From: a virus
DNA: 62,477 nt
Strand: one strand, 5' to 3'
Virus record (IMG/VR): IMGVR_UViG_3300010430_006910
Location: 1-62,477 of that record
The position numbers and the translations under genes were made by a program. The notes under the pieces are model-generated. The model was not told the origin of the DNA, did not search any database, and saw nothing but the letters and a program-made list of their open reading frames with translations. Each line of letters begins with the position of its first letter. Within the stretch, counting starts at the first letter, position 1. This document shows, piece after piece, positions 16,833-26,209 of this stretch.

Positions 16833-17789
16833 CTAGTATCCTATTTTTAGAGTTCCGCCAGTTGCTCCGGCATTATCATCAACGACACCGCCGTTGCCGT
16901 CACCGAACAAAAACTCGGTTTCATAAATCGGGATTTTACCTGCAAATTTTACCATGATGATTCTTTGCTCATCATCAATGGTTATCTCTTCGGTTTGATT
17001 CAAAACGCCTTCGTTAAAATCAAAAGCATCATAAATCGACGGGTCAGCGCCATTCTGTTCTTTCCAGAGAATTGAAGAGGTTATTCCTTTATTGAGCATT
17101 TCCACCACTTTAGAGATTGAAGCTTCCAACGCCGTGATTGACAATTCAGCTTTCAAATAATGGGCAACAAGTTTGTTGTAACCGTCCTTGGCTCCTTCAA
17201 TTGATAGCTTTAATTCTCTGGAGAGAATATCAGACTTTGTGAAAAGATCGGTTGTTTTTGGCGCCTGAAAAGTCAACATGAATGGGTAGTGATAATAAGC
17301 TTTATTTATTCCTTCTCTTGTCGCAAATCCGAGGTCGACCGCCGTTTCCGAATCTGCCGCATCAATAAGTGTCTTGGCAGTATCGTACTCAAGTGCTCCC
17401 TCGAATGTCGGGGTAAGTGAACGCTTATCATCATTGATCAGGTACTCGAATCCGATTCCAAGTTTGTTGTTACCTGTAAACTTGAATACATCTTCCGAGT
17501 TAGCAGAGGCATTTTGTTTGTTGGTAATTATCTGGATATCGGCATTGAGGTTAATCCACCCGAACATTTTTGATAACATCTCCATCGTGCCCTGGAACGA
17601 TTCTCCGGAGACATTGAAATTAGTTTTGTTCCGGAGAGAACGATCGAGGTAGTCAGTCTGATTCTTGAACGGAGTTATTTTCAGGGGTGTATTACCCCTG
17701 TAACCGAGCGCAAGTGCATTTACCGGGGCCGTTGCTAAAGTCCCGGCATTACACAATCCAATTTGTTTTAATCCGGCAATACTTTTCAT
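16833..17789 (-). CDS. Probable tail tube (major tail) protein of the Mu-like phage
   Basis: 318 aa, beta-rich, no membrane segment (KITPFKNQTDYLDRSLRNKTNF; EEITIDDEQRIIMVKFAGKIP). The order capsid - membrane genes - this gene - small gene - chaperone - tape measure places it where the main tail subunit is expected. The C-terminus is glycine-rich (GDGNGGVVDDNAGATGG). Assignment is by position and composition; a tail terminator or other virion protein is possible. Confidence 0.55.
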   Translation of the reverse strand: MKSIAGLKQIGLCNAGTLATAPVNALALGYRGNTPLKITPFKNQTDYLDRSLRNKTNFNVSGESFQGTMEMLSKMFGWINLNADIQIITNKQNASANSEDVFKFTGNNKLGIGFEYLINDDKRSLTPTFEGALEYDTAKTLIDAADSETAVDLGFATREGINKAYYHYPFMLTFQAPKTTDLFTKSDILSRELKLSIEGAKDGYNKLVAHYLKAELSITALEASISKVVEMLNKGITSSILWKEQNGADPSIYDAFDFNEGVLNQTEEITIDDEQRIIMVKFAGKIPIYETEFLFGDGNGGVVDDNAGATGGTLKIGY

Positions 17790-18175
17790 TTCTTTTCTCC
17801 GGTCTTAAGTCCAAGAAACACGAGAATTGATTTAATGAATTGCCAATCGTATAGACCGTTCGCAATTAATCCGGAAGCCAGTCCATAAATGAAAATGTAC
17901 ATCCACTCTACGTTGAAATAAATCCCAATATTTAATATCCATCCGACAATCGAAAGCAGGAATGCGATTCCCCAACTGATATATTGGGAATTTACATTCA
18001 CAAGAAACGAGAGTTTTTTTAATACCGGAGTCAGCAAAAGAACAAGTGCTGCCAATGCGGGTATGCTGATAAAATACTCAGATATTGCACCACCACCTCC
18101 GGAACTCTGCGCCGACAAGGTTAATGGAATTACGGCAAGAAAAATCAAAATCATAATTACATGAATAAGTTTCAT
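17786..18175 (-). CDS. Membrane protein with signal peptide, holin-like
   Basis: 129 aa. It has an N-terminal signal-like segment (MILIFLAVIPLTLSAQS) and then three hydrophobic segments (IPALAALVLLLTPVL, YISWGIAFLLSIVGWILNIGIYF, WMYIFIYGLASGLIANGLY). It overlaps the tail tube start by 4 bp and forms a membrane-protein trio with the two genes before it, between head and tail modules. A holin or antiholin role is inferred. Confidence 0.55.
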   Translation of the reverse strand: MKLIHVIMILIFLAVIPLTLSAQSSGGGGAISEYFISIPALAALVLLLTPVLKKLSFLVNVNSQYISWGIAFLLSIVGWILNIGIYFNVEWMYIFIYGLASGLIANGLYDWQFIKSILVFLGLKTGEKK

Positions 18176-18190
18176 GAGTCACCTCCAGTT

Positions 18191-18646
18191 TTATTTTTTA
18201 AGAAATTTTTCAAGAAGTGGAGCGGCGTTCTGGAACGCTCTTTCTCCGAAGTAAAAAATCAGAATAATTAGGTTTATGAGCCAGAATGCAGAAGTGATTG
18301 TCTCGTCCTGAAGCTTCCATCGACCTGAAAAAACCATTACATCGATGTAAGCCAACCCGTAAGAAAATAGTGGTCGAAATGCACCTCTTAGAAATATCAC
18401 GATCGGACCCAAAATACGAACTGACTTCAAATCCTTTGCAGTTCCTTCAAGTTCTTTAATCCGGGAATTGAATTCTGCTTCTCTTCTAAGTTCAATCTCC
18501 TGAAGCTGAAGCATTGTTGAGTTTTTCACTTCCAATAATTTTCTTTTTGCATCAGACTTCTCCTCGTCGGATGTGTGAAGCTCATCAATTATCTTTGCGC
18601 CGGAATCGAACAGATCACCAATCCAGTTTAATATTGACATTGTCAC
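18191..18646 (-). CDS. Holin of the three-TM type (gene-transfer-release holin-like)
   Basis: 151 aa. The N-terminal helix contains LHTSDEEKSDAKRKLLE, followed by a charged helix and then hydrophobic segments around residues 80-140, with the pattern RGAFRPLFSYGLAYIDV. A DEE-K region followed by an R-x-x-RP motif before membrane segments is typical of the 3TM holin superfamily. It overlaps the next gene upstream (18643) by an ATGA-type junction. It probably forms the membrane lesion that lets the muramidase at 5376-6200 reach the wall. Confidence 0.65.
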   Translation of the reverse strand: MTMSILNWIGDLFDSGAKIIDELHTSDEEKSDAKRKLLEVKNSTMLQLQEIELRREAEFNSRIKELEGTAKDLKSVRILGPIVIFLRGAFRPLFSYGLAYIDVMVFSGRWKLQDETITSAFWLINLIILIFYFGERAFQNAAPLLEKFLKK

Positions 18647-18969
18647 TTCCTTTGGATTTTATAAAATTCAAGTACTTCTGTATTAAATTTGTCGAGTTGC
18701 TCCTCAACACCATCAAGACTTTTGGTCAGAGAAATAATCTTCTCATTTAGTACCTTCAGGTCACCATATTGAACTTGAAGGTTTTGAATATCCTCCGAAT
18801 TCTTTTCTATCTTGATCTCGTTCTTGATGCTTTTAGCCTCGACGTTCGAAATGGTACTAAGCGTCATACCGAGATTGATACCCAATACCACAAAAAATGC
18901 GATAACGGTTATCACCAACCATCCAACATTCAACTTTGTTTCAATCCAATTTTTAATTCTTCCGCTCAT
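18643..18969 (-). CDS. Single-TM coiled-coil protein, lysis region of the Mu-like phage
   Basis: 108 aa with one N-terminal membrane segment (VGWLVITVIAFFVVLGINLGM) and a long coiled coil (NEIKIEKNSEDIQNLQVQYGDL). The topology fits an inner-membrane spanin or a holin partner. It is translationally coupled to the 3TM holin gene. Compare the protein at 4800-5045 in phage B. Confidence 0.6.
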   Translation of the reverse strand: MSGRIKNWIETKLNVGWLVITVIAFFVVLGINLGMTLSTISNVEAKSIKNEIKIEKNSEDIQNLQVQYGDLKVLNEKIISLTKSLDGVEEQLDKFNTEVLEFYKIQRK

Positions 18970-18989
18970 TTCGAACTCACTTTTTTTAA

Positions 18990-19019
18990 TTAAAGCCGGG
19001 AGGGGGTCAACCTCCCGGC
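18990..19019 (-). terminator. Terminator-like hairpin after the major capsid gene
   Basis: A 9-bp stem (GCCGGGAGG / CCTCCCGGC, 18995-19019) is followed on the minus strand by TTTAATT. It lies 40 bp after the capsid stop, mirroring the terminator after the major tail gene of phage B. Confidence 0.55.
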
Positions 19020-19057
19020 ATACGCTGATTTGTTACTGGTACACAGGAGAGAATAGT

Positions 19058-20038
19058 TTACAGTCTGATACGGCTCAATCTCTTCAATTTTTTCATATCT
19101 TCGATCTTGTGGTTACCCGTAAAGGTCAACCTAGATTTACCCGATGGTTTTGTTTCAAGCTCTTTGAAATCGGTAAACTTGAATCCGGAGTTTGTTGCAA
19201 CTCTCAAACCATCAACCTCGTTATATTCCGCAAGGAAAATTGAACTACAGTCGTTATGAGTCCCATCACTTTCAGTCTGGGGTAAATACTTTAATGGTAC
19301 AGGGATCATCTTCGTGTTACCAAAAGTATCGATGGTCTTTCCAAATGCGGTCTCAACCTGACCGTAGAGATTCAGTTTTTTTGCTATGGCAGTATGTCGG
19401 GCGAACATGTAATTATTCATGATCAACACAGGGTTACCTCCCATATCGGATATTTCACGAGTAAGCGTTTCCTCATAAGCTCTGAGTGTAGCTTCATCAC
19501 TTAGTGATAATTGGAGTCCAACCTGTACTAGGCTTGCATGAATCTGATCCACGGTTAAACCTAAGAATGAAGACTGACCGGATGAGTCCGCAACATCCTT
19601 GATCATGTTTTTAAACCCGAGAATTTTTGGACTCACACCATCCCCGCCGAAGACGTCCGTCAATAAATCGCCACCCACTTTTTTAGCGAGTCTGATTTGC
19701 TCGTTCTCGATTCGCCTTCTCAAAGCTTCGTTGGTGATGTTTCCCAGTTCGAGGTCATTCAGGTAAACCTCATCAATATCGTACTCGAATCCGTAGGCTC
19801 TCTGAGTTTCGCCACCCTTGCTTGGAGCATACACGAATTTTTTAAGTTCGGCGTTAATTGCCCTGGCGGAGTTGTCGGCATCACCAACATCTTCTTTTAC
19901 AGGGTACGACGTGAAATCAAACGGTTCAATCCCGAATTCCATTATTTGAAAAATCACGAAGTTCTGGAGAATAAAAGAGAGTATCCTTTTCCCTTTATCT
20001 GTTCCCATTGAAGCGTTTGAAGCTTGATAAATATTCAT
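19058..20038 (-). CDS. Major capsid protein of the Mu-like phage
   Basis: 326 aa, soluble, following the scaffold gene by 30 bp and followed by a terminator-like hairpin. The arrangement of an N-terminal arm, a long helix (ALRRRIENEQIRLAKKVGGDLLT cut in two by its Gly-Gly) and C-terminal beta strands (FLAEYNEVDGLRVATNSGFKF) suits the HK97 fold used by Mu-like phages. Size is in the usual 300-340 aa range. Assignment is from gene order and sequence style, and no decoration protein gene is seen nearby. Confidence 0.75.
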   Translation of the reverse strand: MNIYQASNASMGTDKGKRILSFILQNFVIFQIMEFGIEPFDFTSYPVKEDVGDADNSARAINAELKKFVYAPSKGGETQRAYGFEYDIDEVYLNDLELGNITNEALRRRIENEQIRLAKKVGGDLLTDVFGGDGVSPKILGFKNMIKDVADSSGQSSFLGLTVDQIHASLVQVGLQLSLSDEATLRAYEETLTREISDMGGNPVLIMNNYMFARHTAIAKKLNLYGQVETAFGKTIDTFGNTKMIPVPLKYLPQTESDGTHNDCSSIFLAEYNEVDGLRVATNSGFKFTDFKELETKPSGKSRLTFTGNHKIEDMKKLKRLSRIRL

Positions 20039-20068
20039 AACTTATCCTGATTAATTTGATTAAAATTG

Positions 20069-20617
20069 TTAGTTGCTATCCATCTTGGTCATGGCTTCAA
20101 CCATTTTGGAATCTGCCCCGAGAAGCGGGCCCTTGTAAGCAGGAGGATTAGAGCTACCACCGGAATCGCCGGATTTATTATCCGTTTTGAGTTTCGGATC
20201 AACAGCCAAATCGGAAAGGATCGCATCAAACTGATCCGGGTTTTTTTCCGCAATCGCCTTCCACTTCGCTTCCCAGGTTGCTTCAGTGATTCGACCTTCT
20301 TTGATTCCTTTGGTTTTTAGATCGTCAATTTTCTTTTTTGTATCGGCTTCCATTTTTTCCTTTTGTGCCGCTACAGATGCATCGCGATCCTTTTTCATTT
20401 CGCCGACGAGGTCTTTCAAATCAGTTACCTCTTTAGTTAGGGCTTGTATGGTAACCATCGCCTCGGCAAGTTCCCCTGTCGGCTTTTCAAGAGGTTTCGA
20501 TTTGTCCTCCGTTTTAGATGTCTCAATTTTCTCGAATTCCGTTTTGAGCTGAGCCTCCTGCTCCTGTTCTATTTTGAGCCCTATTTTCTTAAATAGTTCA
20601 AGAATCTTTTCAAACAT
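20069..20617 (-). CDS. Capsid scaffolding protein (C-terminal part of the Mu protease/scaffold type)
   Basis: 182 aa, charged coiled coil (residues about 10-110) and a C-terminal module (EGRITEATWEAKWKAIAEK, DQFDAILSDLAVD) like the scaffold half of the Mu gpI protease/scaffold protein. No serine protease domain is visible in this gene or beside it, so this phage may use a scaffold without a linked protease. It directly precedes the capsid gene. Confidence 0.7.
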   Translation of the reverse strand: MFEKILELFKKIGLKIEQEQEAQLKTEFEKIETSKTEDKSKPLEKPTGELAEAMVTIQALTKEVTDLKDLVGEMKKDRDASVAAQKEKMEADTKKKIDDLKTKGIKEGRITEATWEAKWKAIAEKNPDQFDAILSDLAVDPKLKTDNKSGDSGGSSNPPAYKGPLLGADSKMVEAMTKMDSN

Positions 20618-20743
20618 GTTTTAAATCTCCTTCTTTTTTATTGTCACAATTCAAATCTACATTCCACAAATCTTAATTCTTACTAACCCGTACCGGTTAG
20701 ATAAAAGCTGAAATATTTATTGCGATATTTGATTTGAACAATA
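20618..20743. promoter_or_regulatory. Divergent intergenic region between scaffold (-) and gp36-like gene (+)
   Basis: 126 bp between divergently read late genes must hold promoters in both directions. The region is AT-rich (TTTTTTATTGTCAC; TATTTATTGCGATATTTGATTTG). No clear repeat is seen. It is the switch point between the plus-strand packaging block and the minus-strand capsid/tail block. Confidence 0.45.
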
Positions 20744-21142
20744 ATGGAGGACAGATTGGGATTTGGAAGTATTGCGATTTTATCGGCAAGAGTTATTGAC
20801 TCAGCCGATTTTCTAAACTCAGTAACACCGGAACAAATTGCAGAAGTGGATGCAGAAGTAAGTGATCATATTTACCAATGTTCAAACTACTTACCTCCTT
20901 CAAATCCTGCCGATGCACCGGGAATTTTACGAGGAATTTGGGCAGACATCGTTTTATTCAAAATAATCAAGTGGCAAAAGAACCTTTCTGAAGAGGAGAT
21001 TAAACGCCGCACAATTCTGAAAGAGGATGCATATAAGCTGCTTGATAAAATTCAATCCGGACGTATAACTGTTAAAGTTGATTCTAGTACTTCACAGAGT
21101 TTGTTTTCAGTTTCCGGCACGAAAAGAATTTCAACACCATAG
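20744..21142 (+). CDS. Mu gp36-like protein (DUF1320), head-tail region
   Basis: 132 aa. The pattern of an N-terminal helix, a core with SVTPEQIAEVDAEVSDHIYQCSNYL, and a helix with ADIVLFKIIKWQ followed by a C-terminal segment (DAYKLLDKIQSGRITV) matches the gp36 family of Mu-like phages, which sits at the head-tail junction. The ATG at 20744 overlaps a GGAGGA sequence. A TTG at 20756, spaced correctly from that sequence, could be the true start. Confidence 0.7.
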   Translation: MEDRLGFGSIAILSARVIDSADFLNSVTPEQIAEVDAEVSDHIYQCSNYLPPSNPADAPGILRGIWADIVLFKIIKWQKNLSEEEIKRRTILKEDAYKLLDKIQSGRITVKVDSSTSQSLFSVSGTKRISTP

Positions 21143-21149
21143 GAGATTT

Positions 21150-21617
21150 ATGGAACCTTCTGATGTAACAAAGGCGGCTGTCGCCAAGTTGAATTTAATC
21201 AAGTCCGAGTTTGATTACGGAGACAAATCAATAAAAACCATAGCTGAGATAGCAAGAAAACCAGACCCGGACAATGGATTTACACCTCCATATCTTGCGG
21301 TTGCCTATGTTTATGATTCGGAAGGTCAGCCCCTTTCCGGTGGTCATATTCATAAAGTCCCGGTTACTTTAATTGTGCTATGTGGAAGCTCTCCCGGATA
21401 TGCCTCGGAAACAGAGTCCCTGAAAGAATCTGTTTCTTATGCCCGAACGGTTGTAAAAAACCTTGTCGGCGAATTGGAAATTAACCTCGGAACCGAAGAG
21501 GAACCGGAACCCGGGCTCATCTTTTTAAGAGCGTCAAAAAAGCCAATCGAGATACTTGAAGCAGACCCCGATTTGTCACTGGTCGCCGCCTATCTGGAAT
21601 TTGAGGATATAATATGA
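21150..21617 (+). CDS. Mu gp37-like protein (tail terminator candidate)
   Basis: 155 aa from ATG 21150 with GGAG seven bases upstream. Two-layer alpha/beta pattern (TPPYLAVAYVYDSEGQPL, KVPVTLIVLCGSSP, ESVSYARTVVKNLVGELE) as in gp37/DUF1834 proteins, which cap the tail tube. It follows the gp36-like gene, as in Mu and its relatives. Confidence 0.65.
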   Translation: MEPSDVTKAAVAKLNLIKSEFDYGDKSIKTIAEIARKPDPDNGFTPPYLAVAYVYDSEGQPLSGGHIHKVPVTLIVLCGSSPGYASETESLKESVSYARTVVKNLVGELEINLGTEEEPEPGLIFLRASKKPIEILEADPDLSLVAAYLEFEDII

Positions 21618-21740
21618 CCCTGAAATATTCAAAATACGCACACACGGGCGTTTCCCAACGTTTCCCAAAAATAAACGAGTATTATATCGACCGTGGGTAC
21701 AAAACGGCTTAAAATTGATTTTCTTATTAAAGGATATCTA

Positions 21741-22037
21741 ATGATTTTTTTATTAACAATCGTCACATTTTTTACACAGCTAATTTTTATTGGTACTCGC
21801 ACCTGGAACGTTCAATCTGTTTCAGAAGGGAATATCCCGGAAGCTATATTTTCCGGATTTTTTGTAAACCTATCATGGCTCGCCTCAACCGCCATCGGGA
21901 TTGACGGGACTGTCAGGGTAATCAACTTGCAATATGATTACCTGCCAGTCGTTATTGGAAATATTGCGGGGGGACTTGTCGGCACTTATATAGCCATGAT
22001 TATTAAAAAGAGGAGTAACAATGGCAAAACTGGCTAA
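21741..22037 (+). CDS. Small membrane protein upstream of gp27-like gene
   Basis: 98 aa from ATG 21741 with AAAGGA upstream. Hydrophobic segments MIFLLTIVTFFTQLIFI, IFSGFFVNLSWLASTAIGI and VVIGNIAGGLVGTYIAMII. It overlaps the next gene by 17 bp. Mu-like phages carry small membrane proteins of unknown role here. The preceding spacer contains a tandem CGTTTCCCAA CGTTTCCCAA (21649-21668). Confidence 0.6.
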   Translation: MIFLLTIVTFFTQLIFIGTRTWNVQSVSEGNIPEAIFSGFFVNLSWLASTAIGIDGTVRVINLQYDYLPVVIGNIAGGLVGTYIAMIIKKRSNNGKTG

Positions 22038-22551
22038 CAGATTAACAGCATCTAAAAAGAAAAAGATACATTCCCTTTTTTATAAACAGAGCCTTACCAT
22101 CCCTGAAATTGCCGAACTGGAGAATGTAACTTACTGGCAGGTTTATCGCATAATTAACGGACAAACCAAACTGGATGGCTCACCTCGCAGAGATAAAGGA
22201 AAATCGAGATCATCGGTTGATGAATCCGGAAATATTGATTCCGTGGATTCAAAGTGGTCTCTCGGTGATTTTAAGGATTTGGATGACTTCCAATTATTCC
22301 TGTTGATGGATACCCTTCAGGATGTTGCGGTCATGAACATGAGCCCGGGAGAAAAGGTAAAGATTGTCAAGGATATTGAGGTGATCCAGACCAAGATAGC
22401 CGCTAGACAATTGAAGAATAACATCCGCCGTCCGGATGCGGAGGTGATAGCAAGGATTATCCGGAGGTTCAAACCTAAAGTTACCAATCAGGAAATAGTC
22501 CAAATCTATAAAGAGGAGTTGGAAATGTGGCAGAGGAGCAAAGATGGCTGA
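22021..22551 (+). CDS. Mu gp27-like small terminase subunit
   Basis: 176 aa. N-terminal helix-turn-helix (residues about 10-45: SLTIPEIAELENVTYWQVYRI cut by a single residue), a linker, then helices (GEKVKIVKDIEVIQTKIAAR) and a C-terminal acidic helix. It directly overlaps the large terminase gene by 8 bp. A DNA-binding packaging recognition protein is expected at this place in Mu-like phages. Confidence 0.7.
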   Translation: MAKLANRLTASKKKKIHSLFYKQSLTIPEIAELENVTYWQVYRIINGQTKLDGSPRRDKGKSRSSVDESGNIDSVDSKWSLGDFKDLDDFQLFLLMDTLQDVAVMNMSPGEKVKIVKDIEVIQTKIAARQLKNNIRRPDAEVIARIIRRFKPKVTNQEIVQIYKEELEMWQRSKDG

Positions 22552-24184
22552 TTCAGATTTTTTGATGCGGTTTCCCTTGCAGACATTAAGCGAGCTTCAG
22601 TCTCATGCCGATCTAATGGATTCGATCAAAAAGAAAGAAGAGCTAAAGAATGCCCTTCTGAAAGTCAAACCATTCTCCAAGAACGAGTCAACAAAAGAAG
22701 CTGTTGCCAATCGTATTGAGAGGGCTAGGGACTTCTGGTATTTCGACCGAGTCTATTTTCCTAAGACTATGTACGATGCGGATGATTACGCTCCTCCCGG
22801 CAAATTCCACAAAGAGATTGTTGCCCTTTCAGATTTGCATGATCAGAAAGCTCACCTGATTCTCGGCCCCCGTAACCATGCGAAAACTGCCATGCTCAAA
22901 AAGAAAGCAGTCCATACTTTTTTATATGGCACACGCAAATTCATGGCGATCGGTTCTGAAACTCTGGAAACGCCAAAAAGCTACCTGTTGGATATCATCT
23001 ACATGATTGATTACAACGACCGTATCCTTAATGATTTTAACTTGCACTGGCATGAAAAGTCCACCGAAAAACTTTTTGCAACAAGCGATATTAATCCTGG
23101 AGGTACTTTCGTTACAACCCTTTCCGAGGAGAAAAGCTCCAGAGGTAAACAACGGTTAATGAACAGGTTGGATTTTATCCTGTTAACGGATTTTGAAAAT
23201 CTGACCTCTTCATTAACTGCAGAGGCTCTTGAAAAAAGAGTTGACAGGATAAATGAAATGAGGGGTTCTCTTACAAAAGACGGAACACTTGTCTGGGAGG
23301 CTAACAATACTCACGTCGATTATCTATCAAATCAGTTACTGGAGGAACAGGATAACGGATTAATTTCCGAGAACTTTGTTGTGCATCTTTATGCGGCTTG
23401 GGATGAGTCACGACATGCCCGTCAAAAAGCTCTCTGGTACTCACGCTTTCCGGCAAATACAGAAGATGAACTTAAACAAATGCTCAAACCAAAGGATGAT
23501 CTTGATTGGTCTGGGAACTTCCAGCAACGACCACGCCGTAAATCGGGTGACATATTCCCGGATACTTATTATTCAGAATGGGAAGTTTTACCGGATGATG
23601 TTCAATCGGTTATTTGGACAGACCCAAATACATCCGAAAAAGGAAAAGGTGATACAACAGCCATGCCCTGTCTTGGTTTTAGTTCTTCAATGCAAAAATA
23701 CTACGTGACAGATGCACGCTGCAGGAGTTACTTCCATAGTAATGAATTACTCACCGATATTATTGAATTGCAGGACAGGCAATCAAGAATGGGGGTACTT
23801 GTAATAACTCTCGGAATGGACGGAAACGTCAATCAGGAATCTAACTGGAAAAACAATATTTTCAACTTTACACAGATTCATAAAGTACCATACCCGACAG
23901 TTTTATTCAGAAAGTACAAGGTCGATGCCTTGGCCGTGAATCTTGAATCGGTCTGGAAGGAGAATCGAATCCTGTTCCCTCCCGGTTTTGCCAAAACCGA
24001 AGAGGGCAAAAAATTTCTAAAACAGTTTTTTGGATTCAGGTTAAAAGTTGCAGGTAAAAAGGATGATGCTCCGGATGCAATGATATGCGCCTATACATTA
24101 TTGATAGAACTAGGCATCGGGTTTATACTTGATGATACACCGTTAATAATCACCTATTCAAACCGCAAGGTAAGGAGAGTTTAA
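22544..24184 (+). CDS. Large terminase subunit (Mu gp28-like)
   Basis: 546 aa. Walker A-type motif at about 106-116 (LILGPRNHAKT, with Asn-His-Ala before KT), Walker B at about 209-217 (LDFILLTDFE), then a nuclease domain with IWTDPNTSEKGKGDTTAM and a C-terminal KKDDAPDAMICAY carrying acidic residues. It cuts and pumps DNA into proheads; in Mu-like phages packaging starts at an integrated copy and is headful. It lies between gp27-like and portal genes. Confidence 0.9.
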   Translation: MADSDFLMRFPLQTLSELQSHADLMDSIKKKEELKNALLKVKPFSKNESTKEAVANRIERARDFWYFDRVYFPKTMYDADDYAPPGKFHKEIVALSDLHDQKAHLILGPRNHAKTAMLKKKAVHTFLYGTRKFMAIGSETLETPKSYLLDIIYMIDYNDRILNDFNLHWHEKSTEKLFATSDINPGGTFVTTLSEEKSSRGKQRLMNRLDFILLTDFENLTSSLTAEALEKRVDRINEMRGSLTKDGTLVWEANNTHVDYLSNQLLEEQDNGLISENFVVHLYAAWDESRHARQKALWYSRFPANTEDELKQMLKPKDDLDWSGNFQQRPRRKSGDIFPDTYYSEWEVLPDDVQSVIWTDPNTSEKGKGDTTAMPCLGFSSSMQKYYVTDARCRSYFHSNELLTDIIELQDRQSRMGVLVITLGMDGNVNQESNWKNNIFNFTQIHKVPYPTVLFRKYKVDALAVNLESVWKENRILFPPGFAKTEEGKKFLKQFFGFRLKVAGKKDDAPDAMICAYTLLIELGIGFILDDTPLIITYSNRKVRRV

Positions 24185-24185
24185 G

Positions 24186-25409
24186 ATGTTCATAAATTCA
24201 GATTTACAAAAAAGAGTCATGGTTGAGTCAATTGATAAAATTGTAGAGTATTACAAGAAAGCAATTTATATCGATCCGAAAGTACGGGACTTAAGGTATT
24301 TTCTCTCGTTTCTTACAAGGTTGCCACAGATTGATCCGCACTTGTTTTCACTTATATATTTTCGTAAACAGGCCGTCCAGAGTTTCTCTTATACAATCAA
24401 ATTTCCGGATGAGTATATCCCAACCGAATCAGAGAAAAAACAAATAATGGAAATGAAAGAAAGATTTGCAAAATCAAAACTTCACAGCTTGATTGAAACG
24501 AGCATGAACGGCAGGTTGATGGGAATGTCTGCGGTAAAGCTCATGTGGGAACATGATGGGATTTACAAGCATCATATAGCGAATAAAAAGAGTTATCATC
24601 TGACCGAATTAGATTTCGATCTGGAAAGTGATGAGAAACTGATTTTTGTTGAAACCGATACTAAAACCCAGAAATCCAAACGTGAACCCATCGACACAGA
24701 AACCCACTTTGATGTAAGGTTTAACCCGTTATCCGGAATTGAGAATGATTATCCGGGAGGATTTTTAAGAGTTAATTTCCTGAGAGTTATTATAAAATAC
24801 TGGGACTTCTTTGCATGGTCAAAGAATAATGAAAAGAGCATGATATATGCAAAATATGATGAGCAATTCAAGGCAAGACTGAATGAAATAATGGAACAGC
24901 TTTACAACATCGGCGAGAACTCAGTGGGAGCTTTTCCTAAAGGCGTTGATGTTAATGTTTTAGATTCTCTTAAATCTGAAACCCTTAACTCTCACAAGGA
25001 ACTTGAGCAAAGTGTAAACAGGTCGACCAGTTTATCAATTGCAGGGCAGTACACGGCAACTGATCCCGGTGACGGGCATTCTTATGCGGCTTCAAAAGTC
25101 GGGTATAATATAGCTGCAGATGTCACTTTAAGCGATCTTGTATTTGCTGAACAGCAAATCTCTAACCAGTACCTAATGAAAGATTATCAACTTAATTATG
25201 CGAGTGAACCGAGAAACGCATTTCCAAAATTTGAGTTTAATAAACGCAAGTTTACAGATGCTGAAGCGATGGCGAGAATAATAACTGATTACGCCAACGC
25301 CGGAATCCCTGTGGTCAAAGATGATGTTTACGGTCTTGTTGGCTTACGAATTCCTAAAGAGGGTGATGAGACTATCGTAGCAAAATCATCCGGGATGTTC
25401 GGGGCATGA
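24186..25409 (+). CDS. Portal protein (Mu gp29-like, DUF935)
   Basis: 407 aa, directly downstream of the terminase gene. The features DPHLFSLIYFRKQAVQSFSYTIK, LIETSMNGRLMGMSAVKLMW and KYWDFFAWSKNNEKSMIYAKYD match the DUF935 portals of Mu-like phages. The portal dodecamer forms the DNA entry pore of the head. The stop overlaps the start of the gpG-like gene. Confidence 0.85.
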   Translation: MFINSDLQKRVMVESIDKIVEYYKKAIYIDPKVRDLRYFLSFLTRLPQIDPHLFSLIYFRKQAVQSFSYTIKFPDEYIPTESEKKQIMEMKERFAKSKLHSLIETSMNGRLMGMSAVKLMWEHDGIYKHHIANKKSYHLTELDFDLESDEKLIFVETDTKTQKSKREPIDTETHFDVRFNPLSGIENDYPGGFLRVNFLRVIIKYWDFFAWSKNNEKSMIYAKYDEQFKARLNEIMEQLYNIGENSVGAFPKGVDVNVLDSLKSETLNSHKELEQSVNRSTSLSIAGQYTATDPGDGHSYAASKVGYNIAADVTLSDLVFAEQQISNQYLMKDYQLNYASEPRNAFPKFEFNKRKFTDAEAMARIITDYANAGIPVVKDDVYGLVGLRIPKEGDETIVAKSSGMFGA

Positions 25410-26011
25410 TCGACCGGATTGTTGATGACGTTTTTTTAAGCAAGGTCGGGAACAAGACCTTGTTTATTATTCGCCGTAGAACCAAGAGGGGTGAGTTCCT
25501 GCCGGGTTCTTCGAGCGGTGCAGGGGATTATAGTAAAAACCCTTTTGCCATGCCTCTCGGTGCAGCTAATAAAACACTTGGCGGGCGTATAAAGAAAGCT
25601 TCCGGCAACAAGGGTAAATATAGGGATCCTGAAAACTTCCAACTTTTCCAGACCAAAGCAAATGCCTTGTGGGTACTTGTAAAGGGAGGTTATTCAGGAC
25701 TTCGGAAACTTGCCGGAAAACAAAACGATAATGTTACCATGAACTGGTCAGGTAGTTATCTTCGTGATCTGGGGGTTCTGAGAACTGAAAGCGATAACAT
25801 CATCTTGGGTTGGAAAAGCAGGGAAATTCAGCAGTTGGCATATTGGCATGAAGTATCGGGTGCTGGTAAGTCGAGGAGGATTCACAAGATTTTAGGGATA
25901 ACAAAAGCCGAAGGGAAAGAACTCCTTCCGTTAGTGGAAAAAGAGTTCTTGAAACGTGTTGATAATTATTTCAAAGAATACCTCAAGAAGGAATCAATTT
26001 CAGTCAGTTAA
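25406..26011 (+). CDS. Virion morphogenesis protein (Mu gpG-like)
   Basis: 201 aa, basic. The central MNWSGSYLRDLGVLR and C-terminal HEVSGAGKSRRIHKILGI followed by helices (LLPLVEKEFLKRVDNYF) match the phage virion morphogenesis family, which acts late in tail or head-tail completion. It overlaps the portal gene by 4 bp and ends 12 bp into the oppositely oriented gene at 26000-26209. Confidence 0.75.
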   Translation: MIDRIVDDVFLSKVGNKTLFIIRRRTKRGEFLPGSSSGAGDYSKNPFAMPLGAANKTLGGRIKKASGNKGKYRDPENFQLFQTKANALWVLVKGGYSGLRKLAGKQNDNVTMNWSGSYLRDLGVLRTESDNIILGWKSREIQQLAYWHEVSGAGKSRRIHKILGITKAEGKELLPLVEKEFLKRVDNYFKEYLKKESISVS

Positions 26012-26209
26012 TCCGAAATGTTCAATTGCTTTTTTATAACCGATCTCCTTTCTGTTTTCGTCAATACCTCTGGCCGCAAGTTCTTTTTTTGCCAGTAAAA
26101 CCACGTCAATTTCACCTTTTACTATTTGCCCAAGAAGTACGCTTGCAATACCCTGTAAAAGATAAATAGGGTTTAAGTCATCATCAAGTTCGATTGTTTC
26201 GTTGTGCAT
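26000..26209 (-). CDS. Small conserved-looking protein, antisense end of the packaging block
   Basis: 69 aa, helical and acidic (LLQGIASVLLGQIVKGEIDVVLLA). It has AGGAG upstream of its ATG. Its gene is convergent with the gpG-like gene (12-bp overlap) and divergent from the TPR gene. Function unknown. Confidence 0.6.
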   Translation of the reverse strand: MHNETIELDDDLNPIYLLQGIASVLLGQIVKGEIDVVLLAKKELAARGIDENRKEIGYKKAIEHFGLTD